Assembly: GCF_019396345.1 (NCBI RefSeq)
Contig: NZ_JAHKRM010000004.1
Location: forward strand, 1 to 64,000
Source: Nonomuraea guangzhouensis
Lineage (GTDB): Bacteria; Actinomycetota; Actinomycetes; Streptosporangiales; Streptosporangiaceae
Direction of reading: 5' to 3'
Length of the DNA: 64,000 bases
The notes beneath the pieces are model-generated. The model was given only the letters and a program-made list of their open reading frames with translations, ran no database searches and was not told the DNA's origin. Position numbers and translations under genes: made by a program. Positions 43,514 to 52,153 of the stretch are shown here, piece after piece. Every line of letters starts with the position of its first letter. The stretch's first letter is position 1.

Positions 43514-44194
43514 TTATCTGTGGCGGTCCTGCTCTCCAGGGCGGACGAGGCCGCTCTCGTAGGCGAAGACGACCGCCTGAACGCGTGTGGTCAGGTTGAG
43601 CTTCATCAGGACCCGGGACAGGTGGGTCTTGACCGTCGCCTCACCCAGGAAGAGCCGGGCGGCGATCTGGGTGTTCGTCAGGCCCTGGGCCAGCAGCTTC
43701 AGCACGTCCGTCTCCCGGCCGGTGAGCGCGTCCAGCTCGGCTGCCCGGCTCGTGGCGCGGGAGGGATCCGGCTGGCCGGCGAACGCGGCGATCACCCGCA
43801 GGGTCACCGCCGGGTCGAGCAGCCCGCCGCCGGCCGCCACCGTCCTGACCGCCTCGACCAGATGCTCGGGCGGGGCGACCTTCAGCAGGAAGCCGCTGAC
43901 GCCCGCGTGCAGTGCGGCGGCGACGTGGGCGTCCTCGTCGAAGGTGGTCAGCACGACGACCTTGCTCTCGGGGTGGTCGCGTACGAGCCGCCGCGACGCC
44001 TCCAGCCCGTCCATCTTCGGCATCCGCACGTCGATCAGCACGACGTCGGGCCGCGTACGCGCGACCAGGTCGAGCGCCTCGACGCCGTCGGACGCCTCGC
44101 CGACGACCTCGATGTCCGATTCGCTGCTGAGCACCAGCCGCAGGCCCACGCGGATCATCGCCTCGTCGTCGACGAGCGCCACCGAGATTGTCAT
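43514..44194 (-). CDS. NarL-family response regulator
   Basis: 226 residues. The receiver domain has the acidic pair Asp9/Asp10 and the phospho-acceptor Asp55 (LIDVRMPKMDG). A LuxR-type HTH closes the protein (LTGRETDVLKLLAQGLTNTQ, then EATVKTHLSRVL). The ATG at 44194 is chosen; the frame is open upstream but overlaps the kinase gene. It lies 10 nt after the sensor kinase stop, forming a standard pair. Targets may include the membrane protein gene at 45566. Confidence 0.93.
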   Translation of the reverse strand: MTISVALVDDEAMIRVGLRLVLSSESDIEVVGEASDGVEALDLVARTRPDVVLIDVRMPKMDGLEASRRLVRDHPESKVVVLTTFDEDAHVAAALHAGVSGFLLKVAPPEHLVEAVRTVAAGGGLLDPAVTLRVIAAFAGQPDPSRATSRAAELDALTGRETDVLKLLAQGLTNTQIAARLFLGEATVKTHLSRVLMKLNLTTRVQAVVFAYESGLVRPGEQDRHR

Positions 44195-44204
44195 GCCGCT
44201 TTTC

Positions 44205-45353
44205 CTACCATGTGCGAGGAATGGGGAACCGGGCGCGGACCGCGAACCCGCCGTCCGGCTCCGCAGCGGCGTGCAGGTTTCCCTGCACCATCGCCAGCCG
44301 TTCACGCATGCCGACCAGCCCGTGGCCGCCACGCCCAGGGACTCGACGCGCCGCTGGTCCGGGCTCGTTGCGTACCTCAAGGGTGAGGGCCTGGTCGGTG
44401 TAGCCGATGGTGACCGCGGTCGGCACCTCTCCGGCGTGGCGCAGCACGTTCGTCAGAGCTTCCTGAAGCACCCGGTACGCGGTGAGATCCAGGACCGGCG
44501 GCAGCCGGGGCGGCTCGGCGGGGGAATCCAGGGTCACCTTCAGGCCGGCGGCGCGGACATCCGCGATCAGCTCGCCGACGCGGGCCAGTGATGGCGCCGG
44601 GGCCGGCCGTTCGCCGTCGACGTGCTCACGCAGGATGCCGACCAGACCGCGCATCTCCTCCACCGTCTGCCGGCCGAGACGCTCCAGCCCGGCCACGATC
44701 TCCTGCTCGGCCGGGCGTCCGTCGAGCACCCGGCGCAGGCCGCCCAGTTGCAGGGTCATCACGCTGACCGAGTGCGCGACCGCGTCGTGCACCTCCCGTG
44801 CGATGCGCGTACGCTCCTGCGCGACCGCGGCCTGGGCGTTCGCCTCGCGTTCCGCGTCGAGAGCGGCGGCCAGTTCGACGAGCTTGGCCGCCCGCTCGCC
44901 GCTGCGGCGGGCGAGCAGCCCCATGCCCAGGCCGGGCAGCAGGATCGCCGGGATGAAGAACAGCTCCCACAGCGACAGGCCGGCGACCATCTGGGCGCTC
45001 GCGAAGGACAGGGCCGCCGCGCAGAACGCCAGGGCCGAGCGCCGGGGCGGCTCGCGCCAGCCGGCCCACGCCACCACCCCGATCAGCCCGATCATCGCCG
45101 CGCCACCGACTCCCGGCGCGTCGAACGCGACCACGGGGATCGGCAGGCAGGCGGCCGCGATGACCGTACCGGCCAGCGGGTACCAGGACGCGACCACCAC
45201 CCCGGCCCCCAGCAGGACGCCCCAGATCCAGGTGGCGGTGGCGCCGGCGCCGAAGAAGTCGTCGAGCCGTGTCTCCATCACGGCCAGGAAACCGATCAGC
45301 GGGCCGGCGACCAGGGGGATGAGGCGGACGTCCCTCAGCCGGGTCATCGTCAT
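44205..45353 (-). CDS. Sensor histidine kinase (HisKA_3/NarX-like)
   Basis: About 382 residues. The N-terminal half is membrane-embedded, with about six hydrophobic segments and no large extracellular loop, so it senses within or at the membrane. The dimerisation/phosphorylation helix is ARTREVHDAVAHSVS-like (TRIAREVHDAVAHSVSVMT), with the phospho-His in EVHD. The ATPase domain has the GHGLVGMRERL G-box. The ATG at 45353 starts directly before the first hydrophobic segment. It is the cognate partner of the downstream response regulator. Confidence 0.92.
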   Translation of the reverse strand: MTMTRLRDVRLIPLVAGPLIGFLAVMETRLDDFFGAGATATWIWGVLLGAGVVVASWYPLAGTVIAAACLPIPVVAFDAPGVGGAAMIGLIGVVAWAGWREPPRRSALAFCAAALSFASAQMVAGLSLWELFFIPAILLPGLGMGLLARRSGERAAKLVELAAALDAEREANAQAAVAQERTRIAREVHDAVAHSVSVMTLQLGGLRRVLDGRPAEQEIVAGLERLGRQTVEEMRGLVGILREHVDGERPAPAPSLARVGELIADVRAAGLKVTLDSPAEPPRLPPVLDLTAYRVLQEALTNVLRHAGEVPTAVTIGYTDQALTLEVRNEPGPAARRVPGRGGHGLVGMRERLAMVQGNLHAAAEPDGGFAVRARFPIPRTW

Positions 45354-45453
45354 GGCCACCGATCGTAACCAGGCGCGCCGTCGGCCGACTCCCCCGGATG
45401 GCGGACCACCGCAGGCCGCGGGGTCCACCGTTCGGCGGACCCGGCCGGACTGC

Positions 45454-45465
45454 CGTCCGCCGGAT
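45454..45465. repeat. 12-base repeat CGTCCGCCGGAT, first copy
   Basis: The identical 12-mer recurs at 46307-46318. Around the first copy, GGCGGAC-type half-sites also occur at 45400-45405 and 45434-45440, all in the divergent promoter region between the sensor kinase and the membrane protein gene. A binding site for the response regulator is possible. Confidence 0.4.
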
Positions 45466-45565
45466 CGGGGATCGAGCACGGTGCGCGATGGCTGACGCGC
45501 CACAGGGTGCCGCGGCGGAAGAGTTCTCACCGCAACGATCCACCCCAGCGACCCGGAGGTACGAC

Positions 45566-46264
45566 ATGGCCCCCCTCACCCACACCGCCCCTGATGTGCT
45601 CCCCGAGGGCGCCGACCGGACGAGCCGGTTCCTGCGGCGCGCCGGCGGCACCGCCCTGATCGGCAGCCCGCTGCTGATGTTCGCCGGCATGATGGCGTGC
45701 CCGCCCCAGGACTCGGACTCGACGATCGACTACGTCACCTCGCTGGCCCGCGACTCGTTCCTGACGGAGCTGTCGGCGATCCTGCTGCACTACGGCCTGA
45801 TCGTCGGCGCCCTCGGCGCGCTGGCGGTGCCCGGGCTGGTCCGCGGCCGTAAGGGCCGGTGGCCGGTGGCGTTCGGCGTGCTGGCCACCGCACTTGGACT
45901 GCTGAACGTGTCCGGGGCGGTGCGCGACGACTGGTGGCGGATGGTCACCGGGCAGCAGCTCCCGATGGACGTCGCGGTGCGGATCTCCGACACCGTGGAC
46001 GGGTCGGCGTTCATGCCCCTGTGGAGCGGGACCGAGATGTTCGCCTTCCTGGGCCTGCTCGCCCTGTGCGCCGGGCTCGCCCGGGCGGGTGTCGTGGGCT
46101 GGTGGCTGACCGCGGTCTATCTCGGCGCCTTCGTCGCGATGATGTTCATCCCGGTCGACCTGACGTATGTGATCGGCACCGCGTTCGCCGCGCTGTACCT
46201 GCCCCTCGGGGTGGCCGGCGTGCGCGTCTTCCAGCGCGAGCGCGCCGCGGCCGCCCCGGTGTGA
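45566..46264 (+). CDS. Multi-pass membrane protein of unknown function
   Basis: 232 residues with about six hydrophobic segments (for example LIGSPLLMFAGMMACPP, MFAFLGLLALCAGLARAGVV, WWLTAVYLGAFVAMMFIPV). I cannot name the family with confidence; it resembles small DUF4386-like membrane proteins. The ATG at 45566 follows GGAGG and is preferred to the open frame from 45398. It is divergent from the two-component system, which may control it, and is followed by a stem-loop at 46326-46346. Confidence 0.72.
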   Translation: MAPLTHTAPDVLPEGADRTSRFLRRAGGTALIGSPLLMFAGMMACPPQDSDSTIDYVTSLARDSFLTELSAILLHYGLIVGALGALAVPGLVRGRKGRWPVAFGVLATALGLLNVSGAVRDDWWRMVTGQQLPMDVAVRISDTVDGSAFMPLWSGTEMFAFLGLLALCAGLARAGVVGWWLTAVYLGAFVAMMFIPVDLTYVIGTAFAALYLPLGVAGVRVFQRERAAAAPV

Positions 46265-46306
46265 CCGGGTTTGCCGATACGGCAACGCGATTCGTGATGC
46301 TCCCAC

Positions 46307-46318
46307 CGTCCGCCGGAT
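46307..46318. repeat. 12-base repeat CGTCCGCCGGAT, second copy
   Basis: Identical to 45454-45465. It lies in the spacer between the membrane protein gene and the hydrolase relic, 46 bases before the relic's start codon. Confidence 0.4.
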
Positions 46319-46325
46319 GCTTGGC

Positions 46326-46346
46326 GGGGGTGCCGTCGGCACCCCC
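46326..46346 (+). terminator. Stem-loop between the membrane protein gene and the hydrolase relic
   Basis: GGGGGTGCC and GGCACCCCC are perfect 9-base arms with a GTC loop. It lies 61 nt after the membrane-protein stop and 17 nt before the next start codon, so it could terminate the former or attenuate the latter. Confidence 0.6.
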
Positions 46347-46363
46347 GGAGCTTTGGAGGATTG

Positions 46364-46915
46364 ATGGCACGGCATGATCCGGTCGCGGAGACGACACATC
46401 GTCTGGTCTTGTCCGGCACCGGCCGCATCCACCTGGTGGAGCAGGGCTCCGGGCCGCTGGTGCTCTTGGTCCATGGGTTCCCCGAGTCCTGGTACTCCTG
46501 GCGCCACCAGTTGCCGGTGCTGGCCGCCTTCGTGTCCCCGGGCGGGACGCTGCGCGACCGCTTCCCCATCGACCGGCTGCCCGCGTGGCTCAGTGAGGAC
46601 GACCTCGATGTCTATGCCGCGGAGTTCGAGCGGACCGGCATGAGCGGGGCGCTCAACCGCTATCGGAACATGGACCGGGACTGGGAAGACCTCGCCGGTT
46701 TCGACGGCTCCCCCATCACCCAGCCGTCCCTGTTCATCGGCGGGGCGCTGGACGCCTCCACCACGTGGCTGGCCGACGCCATCAAGGCGTATCCCGTCAC
46801 CCTGCCGGGCCTGGTCTCCTCGCACATCCTCGACGGCTGCGGTCACTGGATTCAGCAGGAGCGCCCCGAGGAGGTCAACGAGATCCTCAGCGACTGGCTC
46901 GCCTCCCTGAGGTAG
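46364..46915 (+). pseudogene. Epoxide-hydrolase-like alpha/beta hydrolase with in-frame internal deletion
   Basis: 183 residues, against about 300-330 for soluble epoxide hydrolases. The N-terminus is intact up to the oxyanion region ([20 protein letters not shown]). It then jumps directly to lid-domain sequence ([33 protein letters not shown]) and continues to the normal C-terminus with the catalytic His in [15 protein letters not shown]. The segment with the nucleophile Asp (GHDWG type) is absent. The frame is kept, so a protein may still be made but cannot be catalytic. The ATG at 46364 follows GGAGG. Confidence 0.8.
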
Positions 46916-46916
46916 C

Positions 46917-46946
46917 GGCTCGCCCGTAACCGAGGACGGGCGAGCC
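46917..46946. terminator. Bidirectional hairpin terminator
   Basis: GGCTCGCCCGT (46917-46927) and ACGGGCGAGCC (46936-46946) are perfect 11-base arms with an 8-base loop. They lie 1 nt after the hydrolase stop and 18 nt before the stop of the convergent EF-hand gene. Confidence 0.82.
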
Positions 46947-46964
46947 GGCGGGAGGTCGCGCCGA

Positions 46965-47519
46965 TCAGTGCGCCGGCGTCTTACCCACCAACCAGGTCCC
47001 CGGCTCGGCCGGATCCGAACTGGTCAGCAGCGCCTGCGTGCCCTCGATGAGCTCCTGGCGGGAGATCGTGCCATCGCCGTCGGTGTCCAGCTTGTCGAAG
47101 GCGATCGAGATGGCTTCGTCGGGGATCTCCACAGCGTGGTAGAAGCGGGCGAACTCCGCGCGTGAGATGGTGCCGTCCCCGTCGCTGTCGGCGGCGTCGA
47201 AGACGGCAGCGGTCGCCCGGTCGGTCACCGCGAGGAAGCGTGGATCGCGGCCCGCGCCCGAGAGCATCGCCGCGACGAACTCCTCCCTGCTCACCCTGCC
47301 GTCGCCGTCGCTGTCGATGTCGTCGCGGATCTGCTCCCACCAGGCGGCGAAGGCGGACCGAAGGGCGTCGTGGTGGGGGGAGCCGGCCTCTGGCGCCAGG
47401 GCGGCGCAGAGATGCCCGGCCCGCGCGGTGAAGTCCGACTCGCTGATGTGGCCGTCGCCGTCGCTGTCGAAGACCGCGAAGACGCCGGCGATGTTGGCCT
47501 CGACCAGTTCCTGGGACAC
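46965..47519 (-). CDS. EF-hand calcium-binding protein (calerythrin/CabD-like), 184 aa
   Basis: Four EF-hand loops at about residues 18-29 (DSDGDGHISESD), 69-80, 111-122 (DSDGDGTISRAE) and 145-156 (DTDGDGTISRQE). All four are canonical D-x-D-G-D-G loops, so it should bind calcium more fully than its relative at 5231-5785. Both proteins have exactly 184 residues and the same loop spacing and end with a DP-x-APG/EPG motif about ten residues before the terminus. The GTG at 47519 follows AGGAGG; the frame is open upstream to 47546. It is monocistronic and cytosolic. Confidence 0.9.
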   Translation of the reverse strand: MSQELVEANIAGVFAVFDSDGDGHISESDFTARAGHLCAALAPEAGSPHHDALRSAFAAWWEQIRDDIDSDGDGRVSREEFVAAMLSGAGRDPRFLAVTDRATAAVFDAADSDGDGTISRAEFARFYHAVEIPDEAISIAFDKLDTDGDGTISRQELIEGTQALLTSSDPAEPGTWLVGKTPAH

Positions 47520-47637
47520 AGCTGCCTCCTGAACGCCTGCCAGCACTGTCGCTACCTACAGTACCTATACGACTACTTTAAGCAACCGTTGAAATTCGCC
47601 CTTGCCTAGAATCGGGTTCTAGAAGCAGGGTTGCCCC

Positions 47638-48870
47638 ATGATTATCGAGTACGCCGAACGCGTGTGGCGCGGCGAATCGGACGACAGCGTCGTGGACGCG
47701 GGCATGCAGGGCAAGGGCGTACAGCCGATCACCGAGGGTCTCGGCTGGTGGCCGGGGTTCGGCAACGTGACCGCGTTCGAGACCGAGGGCGAGTTGGTGC
47801 TGTTCGACACCGGCGGCTCGTTCTCGGCGGCGCAATTACACGAGGACGTCCGGGCCTGGACCCGGGCTCCGCTGACCGCCGCGTTCTACTCGCACGGGCA
47901 CATCGATCACGTCTTCGGGACGGGGCCGTTCGAGGAATCGGGGCCGTCGGCCACGATTTACGCCCATCAAGCGGTGGTCGATCGGTTCGAGCGTTACGTC
48001 TTGACGAATGGCTACAACTCGGTGATCAACCAGCGGCAGTTCCAGGCCCCCGGGCTCCGCTGGCCCACCGACTACCGCCGTCCGGACGTGACCTACACAG
48101 ACGCGCTGACCGTGCGGCGTGGCGGGCTCACGTTCGACCTCGTGCACGCCAAGGGCGAGACCGACGACGGGACCATCGGCTACGTACGCGAGCACAAACT
48201 GCTGCTGCCCGGGGACCTGTTCATCTGGGTGACGCCCAACTGCGGCAACCCGCAGAAGGCGCAGCGCTATCCCCGGGAATGGGTGCACGCGTTGCGCCGG
48301 ATGGCCGCCATGGACGCCGACATCATGCTTCCCGGTCACGGCGCCCCGATCTTCGGCCGCGACCGCATCCAGCAGGCGTTGCTGGAAACGGCCGAATGGC
48401 TGGAGTCGCTCATCACGCAGACCCTGGAACTGCTCAACGCGGGCGCGCGGCTCGACGAGATCGTCCACTCCGTGAAGGCGCCGGGGCATCTCGCCGACCG
48501 GCCCTATCTGCGGGCACGGTACGACGAGCCGGAATTCGTCGTACGCAATCTGTGGCGCCTCTACGGTGGCTGGTACGACGGCAACCCGGCCCAGCTGAAG
48601 CCCGCCCCCGAGGCGGTGCTGGCGAAATCGGTGGCGGAACTCGCGGGCGGGGCGCGAGCCCTCGCGGACGCGGCGCTCAAGGCCCTTTCCGAAGGCGACG
48701 AGCGACTGGCCGGGCACCTGGCGGAAATGGCCGCCCTGGCGGCGCCGGACGACGCGGGGGTGCATCGCGTACGCGCGGAGGTCTTCTCCGCCAGGGCGGC
48801 CGGCGAGCTGTCCCTCATGGCGAAGGGCATCTTCGCCTGGGCCGCCGCGGAGTCCAGGCAGCGCTCGTGA
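47638..48870 (+). CDS. Metallo-beta-lactamase-fold hydrolase, alkylsulfatase-like
   Basis: 410 residues. The zinc motif is His86-x-His88-x-Asp90-His91 (SHGHIDHVFG), with later ligands in HAKGETDDGT and MLPGHG. After the MBL domain comes the helical region typical of SdsA1/alkylsulfatase dimerisation domains (NLWRLYGGWYDGNPAQLKP). The C-terminal SCP2-like sterol-carrier domain of full-length alkylsulfatases (about 650 residues) is absent. It probably hydrolyses a sulfate ester or related bond in the cytosol; the substrate is unknown. The ATG at 47638 has little ribosome-site signal (AGGG). Confidence 0.88.
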   Translation: MIIEYAERVWRGESDDSVVDAGMQGKGVQPITEGLGWWPGFGNVTAFETEGELVLFDTGGSFSAAQLHEDVRAWTRAPLTAAFYSHGHIDHVFGTGPFEESGPSATIYAHQAVVDRFERYVLTNGYNSVINQRQFQAPGLRWPTDYRRPDVTYTDALTVRRGGLTFDLVHAKGETDDGTIGYVREHKLLLPGDLFIWVTPNCGNPQKAQRYPREWVHALRRMAAMDADIMLPGHGAPIFGRDRIQQALLETAEWLESLITQTLELLNAGARLDEIVHSVKAPGHLADRPYLRARYDEPEFVVRNLWRLYGGWYDGNPAQLKPAPEAVLAKSVAELAGGARALADAALKALSEGDERLAGHLAEMAALAAPDDAGVHRVRAEVFSARAAGELSLMAKGIFAWAAAESRQRS

Positions 48871-48895
48871 GGTTGTTCCCCAGGCTGGGGCAAGG

Positions 48896-49582
48896 TCAGT
48901 GGCGCTTGGCGACGGTCAGCATGTGGCGGGCGCCGCGCTGGAACTCGTACGGGACCTCGCGGACCGCGCACCTCAGCCCTTCGGCCCGCAAGTCCGCTCG
49001 GAGCGCGTCGAGAAACGGGACCGGCTCGCCGTCGCCCATGCGGACCAGCGGGAAGATCCGCACCTCGCGCCGGCTGACCCGGCTCATCTCCATGATCGCC
49101 GCCCGGTGCCATTCCTGATCCAGCCGGTCGGCCCAGGTGAACAGCAGGTGTGAGCAGAGCACCAGGTCCACGCTGCCATCGGCCAGCGGGAGGTGGGGCA
49201 GGCGGGCGGCGAGGTACGCGCCGGGCCGCCGGTGGATGTCGGCGACGAACGCGCTCCTGGCGCGCAGCCGCATCTCCCGGCGGCGTTCGGCCGAGCCGTA
49301 CCATCCCCAGACGAACCGGTCGGCGTTCGCGCTGATCATGGCGTTGCCCTGCTCCAGGTCGCCCGACAGACGCTCGGCGAGCACGGCGGCGCCATGCGCG
49401 TAAAGCGGGTCGGCCGCCAGCGCCCGGACGCCCATCGCTCCGGCCTCGGCGACGAAGCCGGAGGCGCCCCCGGCGCAGTCGAGGCTGACGCCGTCCAGGT
49501 CACGGTCGTCGAGCGCGAACATGGCCCGGTATTCGAGGAAGGAACGAGACGACATGATCATGTCCGCGTGAGCCACAGTCAC
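48896..49582 (-). CDS. Probable SAM-dependent methyltransferase
   Basis: About 228 residues. Motif I is SLDCAGGASGF, an acidic LAADPLY follows as motif II, and LPLADGSVDLVLCSHLLFTW is the typical post-motif block of class I (type 11) methyltransferases. The central insert (RFVWGWYGSAERRREM) resembles small proteins annotated only as methyltransferase-like. The GTG at 49582 overlaps the stop of the transhydrogenase gene (GTGA), so it is the third gene of the operon. The substrate is unknown. Confidence 0.72.
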   Translation of the reverse strand: MTVAHADMIMSSRSFLEYRAMFALDDRDLDGVSLDCAGGASGFVAEAGAMGVRALAADPLYAHGAAVLAERLSGDLEQGNAMISANADRFVWGWYGSAERRREMRLRARSAFVADIHRRPGAYLAARLPHLPLADGSVDLVLCSHLLFTWADRLDQEWHRAAIMEMSRVSRREVRIFPLVRMGDGEPVPFLDALRADLRAEGLRCAVREVPYEFQRGARHMLTVAKRH

Positions 49583-50871
49583 CACAGTTCGATCGAGCGG
49601 GCGAAGATGCCTGCCACGTCATCCTCGGTCACCGGCAGCGGAGCGGTCGCGAGCAGGCGCTGCTGTCTCATCGTCCCTTCGACGAGTGCGTCTATGTCGC
49701 CCGTGCCGTACCCGACGGCGCCGATCCCGTTGGGCAGGCCGATGTCGCGCATGAGGTCGATGAGGACGGACGGCAGGAACTCGGCCGCCGCAGCCGGTTC
49801 CCGCCGGTCCGGGGCGAGCAGCCGTGCGGCGCGCAGGTGGCGTTCCGGCGCCGCCTGGAAGGTGAACCTGAACGCCTCCGGCGCCGTGAGCGCGACCGAC
49901 ATCCCGTGCGGGACCATCGGCTCGTGCCCGGGATACCCCTTCGGGTGGAAGTCGCGTACCTGTCCGGCGATGGGGTAGGCGTTGGCGTGCGGGATGTGCA
50001 CGCCGGCGTTGCCGAAGCCCATCCCGGCGAACGTCGCGGCCAGGGCCATCTCGCCGCGGGCCGCCTCGTCGTCGCCGTGCCGCACGGCGCGCCGGAACGA
50101 CCGGGACAGCAGCCGCATGGCCTGCTCTGCCCACATGTCGGAGATCGGGTTCGCGCCGCAGTAGGGCACGCGCTGCTCGGGGCGTTTACGCTCGCCGCCG
50201 GTGTACCAGCGGGCGGTGTAGCTCTCGACCGCGTGGCAGAGGATGTCCATGCCGGCTGAGGCGGTCACCTGCGCGGGCTGGGTCAGCGTCAGGTCGGGGT
50301 CCACGACGGCGAGCGTGGGGCGCAGCCTGGCGTGGCTGATGCCGGTCTTGACCTTGAGTGTCAGCACGTCGAGCACGCAGATGGTGGTGCTCTCGGCGCC
50401 GGTTCCGGTGGTCGTGGGTACGGCGATGAGCGGTTTGAGCGGATTGACCGGGGCGCTGCCCAGCCCGACCGGGGCGTTGACGTAGTCCATCAGCTCGCCG
50501 GGGTTGGTGAGCATCAGGTTGATCGCCTTGGCGGTGTCGATGCTGGACCCGCCGCCGACGCCGACGATCGCGTCCCAGGGGCCGGTGGCGCGGGCCTGCG
50601 CGATGGCGGCGTCGAGGCTGGCGTCGGTCGGTTCGACGTGGACCTCGTCGTAGACCTGGGCGGCGATGCCGTGGCCGCGGATCTGATCGGCGATTCGCTG
50701 CGGGGTGCCGGTGGCGGCGACGCCGTGATCGGTGACGATCAGGACGCGCCGGACGCCGTCGTACCCGCTGAGGTCGAAGCCGATCTCGCCGGCGGCGCCG
50801 TTGCCGAACTTCAGCTGGGGCGCGCCGTAGGTGAAGACGGTCTCGGGGTTGACCGGAGGCGTGGTCGTCAT
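49579..50871 (-). CDS. Iron-containing alcohol dehydrogenase, hydroxyacid-oxoacid transhydrogenase type
   Basis: 430 residues of the Fe-ADH family. The NAD-binding GGGSSIDTAKA block is at about 107-117. Metal ligands lie in the ASAGMDILCHAVESY region and the late PHANAYP / PHGMSV histidines. The pattern from GANPISDMWAEQAMRLLSRS through FAGMGFGNAGVHIPHANAYP to VPHGMSVALTAPEAF closely follows animal ADHFE1 as I recall it, which interconverts 4-hydroxybutyrate and 2-oxoglutarate with 2-hydroxyglutarate and succinic semialdehyde. The reaction here is inferred from that similarity. The ATG at 50871 overlaps the upstream MFS stop (ATGA). Confidence 0.87.
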   Translation of the reverse strand: MTTTPPVNPETVFTYGAPQLKFGNGAAGEIGFDLSGYDGVRRVLIVTDHGVAATGTPQRIADQIRGHGIAAQVYDEVHVEPTDASLDAAIAQARATGPWDAIVGVGGGSSIDTAKAINLMLTNPGELMDYVNAPVGLGSAPVNPLKPLIAVPTTTGTGAESTTICVLDVLTLKVKTGISHARLRPTLAVVDPDLTLTQPAQVTASAGMDILCHAVESYTARWYTGGERKRPEQRVPYCGANPISDMWAEQAMRLLSRSFRRAVRHGDDEAARGEMALAATFAGMGFGNAGVHIPHANAYPIAGQVRDFHPKGYPGHEPMVPHGMSVALTAPEAFRFTFQAAPERHLRAARLLAPDRREPAAAAEFLPSVLIDLMRDIGLPNGIGAVGYGTGDIDALVEGTMRQQRLLATAPLPVTEDDVAGIFARSIELW

Positions 50872-52109
50872 GCTGGTCCCCTTACCCGTCCTGGCACATC
50901 ACGAGCAGGTGGACGGCGGCTATGCCGCTGTCGCTCCGCCCAGCGGACGGCGAGTGGTGCCGCCAGGCCGGTCAGGGCGAACAGCCCGCCGACGACGTAC
51001 CAGCCAGGGGCACCCCACGTGATGCAGAGCGCGATGAGCAGGGCGGGGCCGAGACCTTCGGCCAGCCCGGCGCCCAGGCCGAACACGCCCAGGTACTGGC
51101 CGGTGGCGTGCGCCGGCGCGAGGGCGAAGGACACCTCGAAGCCCGCGGCGGAGTGCCACAGCTCGCCGATCGTATGGATCACCACGGCGACGATGAGCAG
51201 CGCCGCCGCGGCCCATCCCGGGATTCCGGCGGACAACGGGATCAGCGAGCAGGAGATGAGGAAGGCCACGCCTGCCCGGCGATAGGCGCCCCCGCCGGCC
51301 AGCGGGGAATCGATGCCGCGGCTGGCTCGTACCTGGAGCGCGACCACCATGACGGTGCTGATCAGCATGGTCCCCGACACGAGCCAGCGCGGTGCGGCGG
51401 TGGCTCCCACCAGCCAAAGGGGTATGGCCACGGTCAGCACCTTGAACTGGACGGCCATGATGCCGTCGAGCCCGGTGAGCAGCAGGTAGGGCCGATCCCG
51501 CAGGGCGATCCAGCGTGGCCCCCGGACGACGGGCCCGGGCGGGACCGGTGGCAGGCGCACCAGGATCACCGCGGAAGCGGCGAAGGCGACGGCATTGCCC
51601 ACCACGAGCAACCGGTACGCCATGAGAGTGTCCGCCTGGACGGCCCAACCGGCCAGCAGGGCACCGAAGGAGACACCGACGTTGGTGACGGCGCGGAGGT
51701 ACGCGCGGAACTCCTGGGGCCGGTCGCCACCGTAGTGCCGGATGAGCGGACTACGTGCGGCCAGCCCGGCCGCCTTCGCACCGGTGGCCGTGCACACGGC
51801 AAGGAGGAACGGCCAGAAGCTGTCAGCCAGCAGGAAACCGGCCGTCGCCAGGGCCTGGACGACGAGCGTGATCGCGTACACACCGCGCGCCCCGTACTTG
51901 TCCGCGAGATGACCTATGGCGATGCCCAAGGCCAGCGAGACGAGACCGGCGATGCCGAGCCCCAGACCCACCTGGCCGGCCTGAAGGTGGACTCCCTCGG
52001 TGAAATACAGGACCCCGGCGGTCAGGTAGAGGCCGCTGCCAAGGGTGTAGACGAAGTTGGCGGCGGCCAGGACCCGCTGTGGTCCGGCATCCGACATCAG
52101 GTGAGGCAT
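50868..52109 (-). CDS. MFS transporter (DHA1-like)
   Basis: 413 residues with about 12 hydrophobic segments and a motif-A-like GHLADKYGARGVY loop after TM2. The ATG at 52109 with GGAGCTCC upstream is chosen; the long frame extending to 52619 is a shadow of the PepSY gene. It starts an operon with the transhydrogenase and methyltransferase (both joined by four-base overlaps), so it may move a small hydroxy- or keto-acid or a methylated product. A Nur-like site lies 45-61 bases upstream. Confidence 0.85.
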   Translation of the reverse strand: MPHLMSDAGPQRVLAAANFVYTLGSGLYLTAGVLYFTEGVHLQAGQVGLGLGIAGLVSLALGIAIGHLADKYGARGVYAITLVVQALATAGFLLADSFWPFLLAVCTATGAKAAGLAARSPLIRHYGGDRPQEFRAYLRAVTNVGVSFGALLAGWAVQADTLMAYRLLVVGNAVAFAASAVILVRLPPVPPGPVVRGPRWIALRDRPYLLLTGLDGIMAVQFKVLTVAIPLWLVGATAAPRWLVSGTMLISTVMVVALQVRASRGIDSPLAGGGAYRRAGVAFLISCSLIPLSAGIPGWAAAALLIVAVVIHTIGELWHSAAGFEVSFALAPAHATGQYLGVFGLGAGLAEGLGPALLIALCITWGAPGWYVVGGLFALTGLAAPLAVRWAERQRHSRRPPARDVPGRVRGPA

Positions 52110-52153
52110 TGAGGAGCTCCGCGTCCCGCGAACGTAAGGACCACGCCAGCTTC

